From NCBI GenBank assembly GCA_017475185.1, contig JAFVGB010000022.1:1-64000 (forward strand): 64,000 nt of DNA, given 5' to 3'. This document shows positions 42,310-51,278 of the stretch, piece by piece; the first letter of the stretch is position 1, and the number at the start of each line of letters is the position of its first letter. The notes below the pieces were generated by a model. The model saw only the letters and a program-made list of their open reading frames with translations. It was not told where the DNA came from and did not search any database. Source of the stretch: Clostridia bacterium (GTDB lineage Bacteria > Bacillota_A > Clostridia > TANB77 > CAG-508). The translations under genes were made by a program, and so were the position numbers.

Positions 42310-42942
42310 ATGAAAAATATTTTATTTGTTTGTGCAATGAAAAAAGAGGGAGAACAGATTGCAAAAAAACTAAAAATGAAAAAAGTTAATTCAAAACTTT
42401 ATAAAACAGACTATGATGAAAATTTATATGAAAGTGAAGATGGAAGTAAAAGGCTGCTAATTAGTATGATTGGAAAACAATATACTGCAATTAGTTTGAC
42501 AAAATATTTGTGCCAATATGGTGAACCAGATTTGGTAATTAATATTGGTTATGCAGGTTCGACAGATATACAAATTGGAAAATGGGTAAATATTTCAAGA
42601 GCTTATAATTATGAATGGGATATTCCTGGTGAAGAAAAATATATAATGTCTCACGGTGGAAGTCAAGAACTAGTACTATTAAAAGATGAAAGAATAGAAA
42701 CTGTGGAATGTTATTCAGCAGAAAGTTTTGTTACATACACAGAAATTAATGAACATGTAGCTTTTGATATGGAGTTACATTCACTTTCATTAATATGTGA
42801 TTTAAAGAAAATACCATTATTATCAATTAAAAAAATAAGCGATAATTTAAGTTTAAATGATTATTATGATAATTTAAATAAAGATGATATATTTGAATTA
42901 ACAAGTAGTATTGATATTTTAAGCGAAATTGTTGATATTTAA
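42310..42942 (+). CDS. MTA/SAH nucleosidase-like protein (phosphorylase superfamily)
   Basis: The 210-aa protein has nucleoside phosphorylase/nucleosidase features. These are an N-terminal CAMKKEGEQIAKKL with the conserved acid, VINIGYAGSTDIQIGKWV (sugar/adenine pocket strand), CYSAESFV, AFDMELHSLSLI (the M-E sugar-binding motif) and KKISDNLSLNDY with the catalytic Asp. The set matches MTA/SAH nucleosidases, which hydrolyse methylthioadenosine or S-adenosylhomocysteine. It is a little shorter than MtnN (about 230 aa), so other purine nucleoside substrates are possible. Its ATG follows TTGGAGAAA. Confidence 0.8.
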   Translation: MKNILFVCAMKKEGEQIAKKLKMKKVNSKLYKTDYDENLYESEDGSKRLLISMIGKQYTAISLTKYLCQYGEPDLVINIGYAGSTDIQIGKWVNISRAYNYEWDIPGEEKYIMSHGGSQELVLLKDERIETVECYSAESFVTYTEINEHVAFDMELHSLSLICDLKKIPLLSIKKISDNLSLNDYYDNLNKDDIFELTSSIDILSEIVDI

Positions 42943-42960
42943 GCAAAAATATGGTAAAAT
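42932..42960 (+). promoter_or_regulatory. Candidate promoter of the 89-aa gene
   Basis: TTGATA (42932-42937), a 17-base spacer and TAAAAT (42955-42960). The -35 overlaps the end of the upstream gene. Confidence 0.5.
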
Positions 42961-42992
42961 ATAAACAATTACATTGCAAAGGAGGCTACATA

Positions 42993-43262
42993 ATGTTTTT
43001 TGCGATTATTTGGTCATCTAAACGGGAATTTATGAACATATTAAAACTGAAAGCAGAAGCAGAAGCAAACGTAGCAATACCATTTATACTTAAAAGAATG
43101 GTTGAACTGATTCAGATAGCAGAACAATTTCAGGGAGTTCCGTGCCAAAATGAAACATATACTGAAAGCGGATATGCTGTTGTTGTAGAAAGTGAAATTA
43201 TATTTCCAAATGATAGTGCAATCAATGCATTCATGGACTGCTTATCTGATCAGACAGAATGA
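42993..43262 (+). CDS. Solitary hypothetical protein (89 aa) of atypical composition
   Basis: No family is recognised. The start is a short hydrophobic strand (MFFAIIWSS), then a long helix (REFMNILKLKAEAEANVAIPFILKRMVELIQIAEQF), then GVPCQNETYTESGYAVVVESEIIFPNDSAINAFMDCL. It is soluble, without a clear signal peptide. Its codons (GTT, CTG, GAA, CAG, TGC, GGA mix) are richer in G/C than the neighbours. An AAAGGAGG site precedes ATG 42993, and a perfect terminator follows the stop. It is the third small gene of this style in the window (2486, 24363). Confidence 0.73.
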   Translation: MFFAIIWSSKREFMNILKLKAEAEANVAIPFILKRMVELIQIAEQFQGVPCQNETYTESGYAVVVESEIIFPNDSAINAFMDCLSDQTE

Positions 43263-43300
43263 AAGTTGTGCAATTTCTTGTTGAAATTGCACAACTTTTT
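43262..43300 (+). terminator. Intrinsic terminator of the 89-aa gene
   Basis: AAAGTTGTGCAATTTC pairs perfectly (16 bp) with GAAATTGCACAACTTT over TTGTT, then TT. Confidence 0.92.
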
Positions 43301-43335
43301 ATAATAATGTCAAAATTATGAATACAGATTAAAAC

Positions 43336-43364
43336 TTGACATAATTTCAAGCTTGTGATATAAT
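43336..43364 (+). promoter_or_regulatory. Consensus SigA promoter of the candidate ncRNA
   Basis: Perfect TTGACA (43336-43341), a 17-base spacer and perfect TATAAT (43359-43364), with no protein gene for about 480 bases downstream. Confidence 0.75.
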
Positions 43365-43370
43365 ATTGGC

Positions 43371-43703
43371 AAGTTAATCGTTCGGACAAGGACTGATGAT
43401 ACTTTAAGTTCATTGCCATATTTTGTTTTTTAGAAATTTCAAAAAAGAAAGTATGGCAGTAAGCCATATTTCTCTATACCTCACTGACATAAAACAATAA
43501 AAGAAAGAGTATAAAAAATTATGGTTAAGATAAGTATTTTTATGATTATATATAAGTTATAGCAAGAATTAATGATATGGCGGACAAGCTATGCATTACA
43601 CTATGACCTCTTTATATTTGATTAAAAATTATAAAAGCTTATTCAAATGAACTTATAAAAAAAGGAAACAATTAATTATATTAATTGTTTTCCTTTTTTT
43701 TAT
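43371..43703 (+). ncRNA. Candidate structured non-coding RNA, unassigned
   Basis: The 333-base interval runs from a perfect promoter to a strong terminator and holds no plausible protein gene; the longest start with a weak ribosome binding site gives 13 codons. A 17-pair hairpin spans 43414-43458 (TGCCATATTTT side and AAAGTATGGCA side). A second hairpin, TATGGC-AGTAA-GCCATA (43452-43468), would compete with it for the same bases. I looked for tmRNA, RNase P, SRP, 6S, T-box and SAM signatures and did not recognise them. A leader of smc is the alternative if the terminator is conditional. Confidence 0.4.
43657..43703 (+). terminator. Intrinsic terminator upstream of smc
   Basis: AAAAAAAGGAAACAATTAA pairs with TTAATTGTTTTCCTTTTTTT with one bulged base. 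Confidence 0.85.
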
Positions 43704-43846
43704 TGCTTATATTTATTATTAAAATATCTTGATTTTCAACAAATTTTGATATATTATTAACCTATAAATTTTGGAAAATTGGAATTAAAAATTGTTAAAA
43801 TTTTTAGAGGATAATTCCAGTTTTTTACGAACGAAAGGTGAAAAAA

Positions 43847-46800
43847 ATGTACTTAAAAAGATTAGAATTACAAGGGTTTAAATCATTTGCTGATAAAACA
43901 GTGTTAGAATTTAAAGAAGGAATTACTTCAGTTATAGGACCAAACGGATCTGGTAAAAGTAATATTTCTGACAGTATAAGATGGGTACTTGGTGAACAAA
44001 GTATGAAGTCTTTAAGAGGTGCTAAATCTGAAGATATTATTTTTAATGGTACACAAAATAGAAAGTCATTAGGATTTGCTGAAGCCTCAATTGTTATTGA
44101 TAATTCAGATGGTGCTCTTCCAATAGAGTATAATGAAGTAACTGTAACAAGAAAAATATATAGAAGCGGTGAAAGTGGATATTTTATAAATAAAGTACCA
44201 TGTAGATTAAAAGATATAACAGAGTTATTTATGGATACAGGGATTGGAAAAGATGGTTATTCTATAATTGGACAAGGTAAAATTGATGAAATTTTAAGTA
44301 ATAAATCTGAGGATAGGAGACATATTTTCGAAGAGGCAGCAGGTATTGTAAAATATAGAGTAAGAAAAGGTGAATCCGAGAAAAAATTAGAGCAAACAAA
44401 ACTTAATTTATTGAGAATAAATGATATTTTATCTGAAATAGAAGCTAATTTAGATCCTTTGAGAATTCAATCTGAAAAAGCAAGACAGTTTTTAGATTTA
44501 AGAGAAGAACTAAAAAATATTGAAGTAGGATTATTTTTATATAATATTGATAATTATAAAGAAAAATTAGAACAAATAATTAAAGATGAAGATATAATGG
44601 CTTCTCAAAGAGATGATGAGACAAGAAAACTTGAAAGTAAGCAAAAAATAAAAGAAGATTTGAAAGCAGAAATTGATAGAATTACAGCAGAAATTGAAAG
44701 TGTTCAAAATTTAAGTTTTGAAAGTACTAATAAAATTGAAAAATTGAATACGGAAATAGGAATTGCTAATGAAAGAATTTCGAACAATAAAGCAAATGAT
44801 GAAAGATTAAAAAATGAAATTGATGAAGTAAAAGCAAGAATTACAGAATTAGAAGAAGAGAAAAATCAAAAAATAGAAAAGAAAAATAATATTTTTTCGA
44901 ATAAGGAAAAATTTGAAAATGAATTAAAAGAAAAAGAAGATGAACTTGCTAAATTAACTGAAAAACTATCATCCAAAGAATTAGAAATAGAAGAACAAAA
45001 ACAAAAAGTAGAAAAAAATACTGATAATAAATATGAAATTGGTAATGAAATTAGTACATTAGAAGCTAATTTTGAAAATTACGAGAAAAGAGAAAAAACA
45101 TTAAAAACAGAAATTGCAGAAACAATTTCTGAGTTAGATGGTGCAAGAAGTGACAAACAAGAAATATCAAAAGGTTATTTTGACATTGAAGGACAAAAAA
45201 ATAGGGTTGTTGCAGAAATTGAAAAAATTGCTAATGAAAAGGCTGAAGTTACTAACAAAATTAAAGAGTATGAAGATGAAATTAATAAAATATCTTATGA
45301 TATTCGAATGAAAGATTCAAGATACAAATTTTTGTTAGAAACAGAAAAAGAGAAAGAAGGATACACAAAAAGTGTAAAATCACTTTTGCTAGATTGCGAA
45401 AAAAACACATCACTTAAAGCAGGTGTTGAAGGGGTTTTAGCTAATTTGATTTCTGTTGATAATAAATATCAAACAGCTATTGAAATGGCATTGGGTGGTG
45501 TACTTCAAAATATTGTTACAGATAATGAGCAAACAGCGAAAAAACTAGTTGAACATTTACGTAGCAATAATTTAGGAAGAGCCTCATTTTTACCAATTTC
45601 ATCAGTCAAAGGAAATAAATTAGATAGAATAAAATGTAATTTTGATGGTTATATTGGAATTGCATCTGAATTAGTAAAATGTAATAAAAAATATGAGCAA
45701 ATTGTAAGTAATTTATTAGGTAGAACTGTAGTAGTAACTGACATGGATACAGGAATTCAAATGGCAAAAGCTAATAATTATGGATTTAGAATTGTTACAT
45801 TAAAAGGTGATATCATTAATAATTCAGGAGCTATTACTGGTGGGTCAGTAGCAACAAAAACTGTTAATATACTAGGAAGAAGTAATGAAATTGAAAAACT
45901 TGAAAAAGAAATTAAAAGTTTAAAATCAAAACTAGAAGATGTTATGGCTAATAAAGAAAAATATGAAAATTCTATTTCAAGTGTTATAGAGAAATCAGAA
46001 GAATTAGATAACAAGTTAAATGAAATTAATATTGTATATGCAACAGAAAAACAAAAAATATTATCAATTGAAGAAGCAATTGATAAAGTTGCTGCTAGAC
46101 TTGAAAAACTAAAACAAGAAAGTGAAAACATAAAACATCAAAAAACAGAATTATTAAAAGAAAAAGAAGAAAAATTTGCTGAAATAGAAAAAATAGATAA
46201 AGAAAATAGTGAGCTAAATTCAGTTATTGAACAATTTGCATTATTAAATAAAGATAATCAAAAATATATAGATGATTTGAATTTTGATATTACAAACCTT
46301 AGAATTTCTGTATCATCATTTGATGAAAGTGGAACATCTATTGATGAGATGGTTGAAAGAATTGAGCTTGATATTACAAATAATAATGTAAGTATAGAAA
46401 ACAAACAAAAACAAATTGAAGAAATTTCTAATGAAAATAAAGAACTAGAACAAAATATTATTAATTTCAATAATGAAATAGATTCTATAAAATCAGAAGT
46501 TGCAAATAGTACAGGAAAAGTAGAAGAATTAAAGGCTTCAAGAATTGAAAATAATAGTAAATTAGAAAAAACTGAAAAAGAAATTACAGATCAATTCTCA
46601 GTTATTGAAGATTTAAAAGAACAATTAGTTAAAATTGATGTAAAGAAAACAAAATTTGAGCAAGATTTAAAACAGGTTGTTGATAGTTTGTGGGAAGAAT
46701 ATGAAATGACTCCAAACAATTGTGAAAACTATGAAAAGCCAGCAAATATACAAGCAACACAAAAAGAAGTTAATAAATTACGTAACAAAATTCGTGATTT

Positions 46801-47392
46801 GGGAAGTATTAATATTGATTCAATTGAAGAGTATAAAAAAGCTAAAGAGAGATATGATTTTATGAGTGAGCAACGTTTAGATTTAGAAAATACTCAGGCA
46901 AAATTAAGAAGTGTTATAACAGAAATGACTAAAACAATGAAAGTACAATTTGCTGAAAAATTTGCTTTAATTAACAAAAACTTTAACGAGGTATTCCAAG
47001 AATTATTTGGAGGAGGAAAGGCAGAGCTTGTTTTAGAGGACGAAGAAAACATCCTAGAGTGTGGTATAGATATTAGAGTTCAACCTACTGGTAAAAAACT
47101 TCAAAATATGATGCTTTTATCAGGTGGTGAGAAGGCGTTTACAGCAATTGCTCTATTATTTGCAATACTAAAAATCAATCCAGCTCCATTCTGTATATTA
47201 GATGAAATTGAAGCAGCATTAGATGATGTAAATGTTTACAGATATGCTGATTACTTGAAAAAATTTAGTGATGAAACACAGTTCCTTGTTATTACTCACA
47301 GAAAAGGAACTATGGAAGCCGCAGATACTGTTTATGGTGTTACTATGGAGGAAAATGGTATTAGTAAGTTGTTATCTATAAAGATGGCGTAA
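43847..47392 (+). CDS. smc: Chromosome segregation protein SMC
   Basis: SMC dimers with ScpA/ScpB load on DNA and drive chromosome compaction. The 1181-aa product has the N-terminal head with Walker A VIGPNGSGKSNISDSIRWVLGEQ (about 27-49), a coiled coil (about 170-500), the hinge (about 505-665, GVEGVLANLISVDNKYQTAIEMALGG to NNSGAITGGS), and a second coiled coil. The C-terminal head has LSGGEKAFTAIALLFAI (near 1090) and Walker B FCILDEIEAALDD (near 1117). ATG 43847 follows GAAAGGTG; a GTG nine bases earlier overlaps it. The usual neighbours rnc and ftsY are not adjacent. Confidence 0.97.
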   Translation: MYLKRLELQGFKSFADKTVLEFKEGITSVIGPNGSGKSNISDSIRWVLGEQSMKSLRGAKSEDIIFNGTQNRKSLGFAEASIVIDNSDGALPIEYNEVTVTRKIYRSGESGYFINKVPCRLKDITELFMDTGIGKDGYSIIGQGKIDEILSNKSEDRRHIFEEAAGIVKYRVRKGESEKKLEQTKLNLLRINDILSEIEANLDPLRIQSEKARQFLDLREELKNIEVGLFLYNIDNYKEKLEQIIKDEDIMASQRDDETRKLESKQKIKEDLKAEIDRITAEIESVQNLSFESTNKIEKLNTEIGIANERISNNKANDERLKNEIDEVKARITELEEEKNQKIEKKNNIFSNKEKFENELKEKEDELAKLTEKLSSKELEIEEQKQKVEKNTDNKYEIGNEISTLEANFENYEKREKTLKTEIAETISELDGARSDKQEISKGYFDIEGQKNRVVAEIEKIANEKAEVTNKIKEYEDEINKISYDIRMKDSRYKFLLETEKEKEGYTKSVKSLLLDCEKNTSLKAGVEGVLANLISVDNKYQTAIEMALGGVLQNIVTDNEQTAKKLVEHLRSNNLGRASFLPISSVKGNKLDRIKCNFDGYIGIASELVKCNKKYEQIVSNLLGRTVVVTDMDTGIQMAKANNYGFRIVTLKGDIINNSGAITGGSVATKTVNILGRSNEIEKLEKEIKSLKSKLEDVMANKEKYENSISSVIEKSEELDNKLNEINIVYATEKQKILSIEEAIDKVAARLEKLKQESENIKHQKTELLKEKEEKFAEIEKIDKENSELNSVIEQFALLNKDNQKYIDDLNFDITNLRISVSSFDESGTSIDEMVERIELDITNNNVSIENKQKQIEEISNENKELEQNIINFNNEIDSIKSEVANSTGKVEELKASRIENNSKLEKTEKEITDQFSVIEDLKEQLVKIDVKKTKFEQDLKQVVDSLWEEYEMTPNNCENYEKPANIQATQKEVNKLRNKIRDLGSINIDSIEEYKKAKERYDFMSEQRLDLENTQAKLRSVITEMTKTMKVQFAEKFALINKNFNEVFQELFGGGKAELVLEDEENILECGIDIRVQPTGKKLQNMMLLSGGEKAFTAIALLFAILKINPAPFCILDEIEAALDDVNVYRYADYLKKFSDETQFLVITHRKGTMEAADTVYGVTMEENGISKLLSIKMA

Positions 47393-47403
47393 AATAATTA
47401 AAA

Positions 47404-47438
47404 ATAAAAAAGCAGATATTTTTATCTGCTTTTTTTAT
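47404..47438. terminator. Bidirectional terminator after smc
   Basis: AAAAAAGCAGATA pairs with TATCTGCTTTTTT; it also suits the convergent gene at 47455-48039. Confidence 0.88.
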
Positions 47439-47454
47439 ATAGCATAGTTTTATT

Positions 47455-48039
47455 TTACAAATCAGGAGCTCTCAAAACTTTTTTTGTATTCATGCCCCAA
47501 GATAACCTACATGGTGCTTCAGTTTCAAGCATATTTTTATTTCCTGCGTCATATTGCTTTCCACGACCACCGTAAATTGCAATATGTCCATTGTAACATA
47601 ATATATCTCCTGGTTTAATATCTTTTTTATCAATTTCCTTCCAACCCTTTTTGGTTAAATAATTAATTAAATTGTTTGCACCATTTAAATAATTATCAAT
47701 ATGTTCTTGTTTTGTTAGATATCCAGTTTCTTGAAGAACCCAAGATACATATGTTGCACAGCAAGTATTATGATAATTGTTTTTTGAAAGTTCAAAAGTT
47801 GCATTTAATCCACAAGAACCTTCGTGATTGCATCTATTATCATAGGTGCAATACCCATAATTATTTTCTCGCATATAATCATGAATTTCTTTTGCTTTTA
47901 GTGAAATTTTATTTTCTACTACAGGTTCATTACTTAAGTATTCTGAAATAATGGCTTTATTTTGATAAATTATAAAACCAATAATTAAAAAAATAGCAAA
48001 TATAAAAAAAGGTATAATTAATATTTTAAAATTTTTCAT
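47455..48039 (-). CDS. Membrane-anchored NlpC/P60- or CHAP-like cysteine peptidase
   Basis: The 194-aa protein has an N-terminal transmembrane helix (about 5-27) and an exported papain-like NlpC/CHAP domain. The likely nucleophile is in NTCCATYVSWVLQETGY (about 91-107), the catalytic His in CYNGHIAIYGGRG (about 148-160), and KDIKPGDILCYNG is the standard strand before it. Such enzymes cut peptidoglycan peptides. A small cysteine-rich insert (GYCTYDNRCNHEGSCGL, about 62-78) precedes the nucleophile and may hold a disulfide. The gene is convergent with smc. Confidence 0.82.
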   Translation of the reverse strand: MKNFKILIIPFFIFAIFLIIGFIIYQNKAIISEYLSNEPVVENKISLKAKEIHDYMRENNYGYCTYDNRCNHEGSCGLNATFELSKNNYHNTCCATYVSWVLQETGYLTKQEHIDNYLNGANNLINYLTKKGWKEIDKKDIKPGDILCYNGHIAIYGGRGKQYDAGNKNMLETEAPCRLSWGMNTKKVLRAPDL

Positions 48040-48138
48040 AAAATTACTCCTATTATTTAATATGTAAATTATATCATATTAAATATTCTAAAACAAGCCG
48101 TATGTTAATTATAGAGTTGATTGCTGTGTAAAATTAGT

Positions 48139-48167
48139 TTGACATGTTTACTGGTGAGATATATAAT
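48139..48167 (+). promoter_or_regulatory. SigA promoter of the XRE-ABC module
   Basis: Perfect TTGACA (48139-48144), a 17-base spacer and perfect TATAAT (48162-48167), 51 bases before the XRE gene. Confidence 0.75.
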
Positions 48168-48217
48168 ATACTAAAATTAATTTAATTTAGTTTTACATCC
48201 AAAAGGGGGATGATAGG

Positions 48218-48418
48218 ATGAAAAATAAAGTTGAATATTTTAGAAAATTAAAAAATGAAAAACAGGAGGAGTTAGCAAAAGCTGTTGGAGTATCAAGACA
48301 GACTATTATTTCTATTGAAAAAGGTAAATATAATCCATCAATAATCTTGGCGTTTAAAATTGCAAATCATTATGAAAAAATTATTGAAGATGTTTTTATT
48401 TACGAGGAGGAAGAATAA
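48218..48418 (+). CDS. Small XRE-family transcriptional regulator
   Basis: The 66-aa protein is a bare Cro/C1 helix-turn-helix: [48 protein letters not shown], ending in [12 protein letters not shown]. This YozG-like group often sits beside small membrane proteins and ABC exporters in Firmicutes. An AAGGGGGATG site precedes ATG. The stop overlaps the next start by one base, so the pair is translationally coupled. Confidence 0.93.
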   Translation: MKNKVEYFRKLKNEKQEELAKAVGVSRQTIISIEKGKYNPSIILAFKIANHYEKIIEDVFIYEEEE

Positions 48419-48738
48419 TGAAAATATTTAAAGAACTAGATGAAATGGAACTAGAAATAAGACGCAAAGGTGATTTGGCAGGCTTATCATTTTTGAACTT
48501 AGCATTAATAGCATTAATGTTAAATAGTATAGTAAAAAAAGAAAATTGGTGTGTGTTTGCTGGACTTATAATTGGTGAAGGATTAGTTGTTTTTATTTCA
48601 AGAGTACTTCATCGTAGAAACTACGGAGACGAAGGTTGGAAAAAAGAAGTAGTTCGTTTCTCAGTTTGTTTTTCTGTGGTAATAGCTGTTATTTTAGCAG
48701 TAATAGTACCATCATTAACTTGCAAAAGGATAATATAA
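48418..48738 (+). CDS. Small membrane protein coupled to the XRE regulator (DUF6773-like)
   Basis: The 106-aa protein has three predicted helices (about 24-38, 43-62, 80-101) after a charged N-terminus ([20 protein letters not shown]). The RRNYGDEGWKKEVVRF loop is basic. The XRE-plus-membrane-partner arrangement is common in Firmicutes, and the membrane protein may anchor or sense for the regulator. The DUF6773 assignment is tentative. Confidence 0.75.
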   Translation: MKIFKELDEMELEIRRKGDLAGLSFLNLALIALMLNSIVKKENWCVFAGLIIGEGLVVFISRVLHRRNYGDEGWKKEVVRFSVCFSVVIAVILAVIVPSLTCKRII

Positions 48739-48757
48739 GGTAGAGAGGAGTTTTTTT

Positions 48758-49672
48758 ATGAGTAACACAATTTTAAAATGCGAAAAACTTAATAAAGTAA
48801 TTAAGAAAAAACAAATTTTAGATAATGTATCATTTGAACTAAATGCTGGTGAAATATTAGGATTTATTGGGCCAAATGGTGCAGGTAAAACTACAACAAT
48901 TAAGTTAGTTTTAGGTCTTCAGAGTATAACAAGTGGAAAGGTTGAAATCAATGGATTTGATGTACAAAAAGATTTCGTAAAAGCTATTGAAAGAGTTGGA
49001 GCAATAGTTGAAAATCCAGATTTCTATATGTATTTATCAGGAAGAAAAAACTTAGAATTAGTTGCTAATATGTATAAAAATGTTGATAATAAAAGAATTG
49101 ATGAAGTTGTAAAACTAGTTGGGTTAGAAAATAGAATTAAAGATAAAGTTTCAAAATATTCGTTAGGAATGAGACAAAGATTGGGAATAGCACAGGCTAT
49201 ATTAAATAAACCTAATTTACTTATATTAGATGAACCAACAAATGGATTAGATCCAGAGGGAATAAAAGATTTAAGAGAATTTTTAGTGAAATTAGCTAAA
49301 GAGGAAAATATGGCTATATTTATTTCAAGCCACAATCTATCAGAACTTGAAAGCTTTTGTACTAAAGTATGTATTATCAAAAATGGTAAAATAATTGAAA
49401 CTGCATCAATGGAAGCCTTGAAATCTGAGACAGGTGATGAAAGAAATGTTTATGAAGTAGAAATTGATAATATAGATAATATAAAAGATTATAAGGAAGA
49501 AATTGAAATTGTGGATAAATCTAAGTTTAGAGTGACAATTTCAAAAGAAGAAGTACCTGATTTTATTGAAAAATTAATAGAAGATAACATTAAGGTATAT
49601 GAATTTAAAGAAGAAAAAATATCATTAGAAGATGCTTTCTTGAAAAAGACAGGAGGTAATATAATTGGGTAA
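48758..49672 (+). CDS. ABC transporter ATP-binding protein (BcrA-like)
   Basis: The 304-aa ATPase has Walker A GFIGPNGAGKTTTIKLVLGL (about 36-55), Q-loop region GAIVENPDFYMYLSGRKNLEL, signature YSLGMRQRLGIAQAI (about 135-149), Walker B LLILDEPTNGLDPEG (about 155-169) and H-switch SSHNLSELE. The C-terminal 70 residues form the accessory domain seen in BcrA/NatA-type exporters. It pairs with the permease at 49665, whose start overlaps this stop. AGAGGAG precedes ATG. Confidence 0.95.
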   Translation: MSNTILKCEKLNKVIKKKQILDNVSFELNAGEILGFIGPNGAGKTTTIKLVLGLQSITSGKVEINGFDVQKDFVKAIERVGAIVENPDFYMYLSGRKNLELVANMYKNVDNKRIDEVVKLVGLENRIKDKVSKYSLGMRQRLGIAQAILNKPNLLILDEPTNGLDPEGIKDLREFLVKLAKEENMAIFISSHNLSELESFCTKVCIIKNGKIIETASMEALKSETGDERNVYEVEIDNIDNIKDYKEEIEIVDKSKFRVTISKEEVPDFIEKLIEDNIKVYEFKEEKISLEDAFLKKTGGNIIG

Positions 49673-51134
49673 TTTAATAAAAAACGAATTAATAAAAATC
49701 TTTAGAAAAAAAAGTGTTTATATTATTTTAATTGTAATGTTTTTATTTATGATACTTACAAATTGTATATATAGATATATGTATTCAGATGTAATTAGTG
49801 AAGAATATAGATTAGATGATACTTATATTTCTGAAGCAAGAGAGAATATTAAAGACATAGATACAAATCTTAACAGTGAAAATAGAAATTATTATATAAA
49901 TACCAAAACAGATGTTGATTATTATGATTTGTATAAAAAATATGACAAAAATTCATGGCAAGCATATATTATAAAAAGAGATTTTTATAATTATTTATAT
50001 GAATGCAATGTATATAAATATGGTACACCAACTGATAAAGCAGCATTTGCTGAAAATCCAGAAAACGTTTTAAACAAAAAAATTGAAAGTTTAAATGTAA
50101 GTGATTGGAAACAGTATGTAAATGAAGAAATGAATGTAATAAAAAATCAAATTACTGAATTAAAAGAAGAGAAAAGTCAGTTACCAAAAGATTCATCAGA
50201 AATAAAATCTTTAGATGGTGAAATAAAAAATTTAGAAACAAAATTAGGTTTTTATAATATGAGAATTGAAAAAAATATTCCATATGGCAATGATTATTTA
50301 AATAATGCGTTAGATACAATAATTAATTCAATTGGAATGGATTATAGTTATGATGAGCCTAATATGAGTTACAGAGAAAAGGTTGAAAAACAGCAAGACA
50401 TACAGCAAGTAGAAAAGGCGAAATATATATTAGACAATAAAAAAGATATAAATAATAATGGAACAGCAAGAGGAGTTTTACTTAACATGTTTACTGAATA
50501 TTCATTATTCTTAATAGTGTTTGTTGCAATGATTTTAGGAGGAATGATAAGTTCAGAATTAGAAAAAGGTACTATTAAAATGTTGTTAGTAAAGCCATAT
50601 ACTAGAGGAAAAATATTACTATCAAAATATATAGTTTCATTATTAATGATAGTTTTTATATTTGTAACAGCAGTATTAATGCAAACATTAATTGGTGGAC
50701 TTATGTTTGGATTTGATTCTTTATCAATTCCAGTAGTTGAATATAATTTCAATACAAATTCAATTGTTACATATAATGTTTTTGCTTATGTAGGATTACT
50801 AGCTTTGTGCAACTTGCCTATGTATATATTATTAGGTACATTAGCATTTACATTAAGCAGTTTATTTGGAAATTCAGTAATTTCTATTGTATTACCAATT
50901 ATGGGGTCAGCAGCAGGTTCAATTATTAATCAATTGGCAATAAGCCGTTCAATAAAACAAGTAGCTATATCACCAACATTAAATTGGGATTTTACAGAAT
51001 ATTTATTTGGAAGATTACCAAGTTATGAGTTTACAAATTTTAAATTTGCAATAGGTGTTTGTGTAGCTTATTGGGGTATTATGATGGTAATAAGTTATAT
51101 TTCATTTAAGAAAAGAGAAATAAAAAATATTTAA
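49665..51134 (+). CDS. ABC-2 type transporter permease
   Basis: The 489-aa permease has one N-terminal helix (about 19-38) and a long extracytoplasmic loop (about 40-260) rich in charged helices, such as NVIKNQITELKEEKSQLPKDSSEIKSLDGEIKNLETKLGF. The remaining helices cluster at about 275-480, with MILGGMISSELEKGTIKMLLVKPYTRGKILLSKY, the typical ABC-2 coupling region. It starts at TTG 49665 after AGGAGGT and overlaps the ATPase gene by eight bases. Together they form an exporter of unknown substrate; the architecture is like those for lantibiotic or peptide stress. Confidence 0.9.
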   Translation: MGNLIKNELIKIFRKKSVYIILIVMFLFMILTNCIYRYMYSDVISEEYRLDDTYISEARENIKDIDTNLNSENRNYYINTKTDVDYYDLYKKYDKNSWQAYIIKRDFYNYLYECNVYKYGTPTDKAAFAENPENVLNKKIESLNVSDWKQYVNEEMNVIKNQITELKEEKSQLPKDSSEIKSLDGEIKNLETKLGFYNMRIEKNIPYGNDYLNNALDTIINSIGMDYSYDEPNMSYREKVEKQQDIQQVEKAKYILDNKKDINNNGTARGVLLNMFTEYSLFLIVFVAMILGGMISSELEKGTIKMLLVKPYTRGKILLSKYIVSLLMIVFIFVTAVLMQTLIGGLMFGFDSLSIPVVEYNFNTNSIVTYNVFAYVGLLALCNLPMYILLGTLAFTLSSLFGNSVISIVLPIMGSAAGSIINQLAISRSIKQVAISPTLNWDFTEYLFGRLPSYEFTNFKFAIGVCVAYWGIMMVISYISFKKREIKNI

Positions 51135-51152
51135 TAATTAAGATAGTTTTAG

Positions 51153-51186
51153 AAAAATCTTCGATATTTTAAATCGAAGATTTTTT
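51153..51186 (+). terminator. Intrinsic terminator after the ABC permease
   Basis: AAAAATCTTCGAT pairs with ATCGAAGATTTTT over ATTTTAA. Confidence 0.9.
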
Positions 51187-51278
51187 ACATTAAAAATACT
51201 TTAAAATTCTAGGTATGTCATAAATCAATTTAATTATGCATATATATTAATATATTTATACATAAAGGAGGATTGGTT

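Noticed and set aside
43231..43467. 78-codon minus-strand frame beside the candidate ncRNA
   Set aside because: It crosses a perfect terminator and a perfect plus-strand promoter and lacks a ribosome binding site, so it is unlikely to be a gene.
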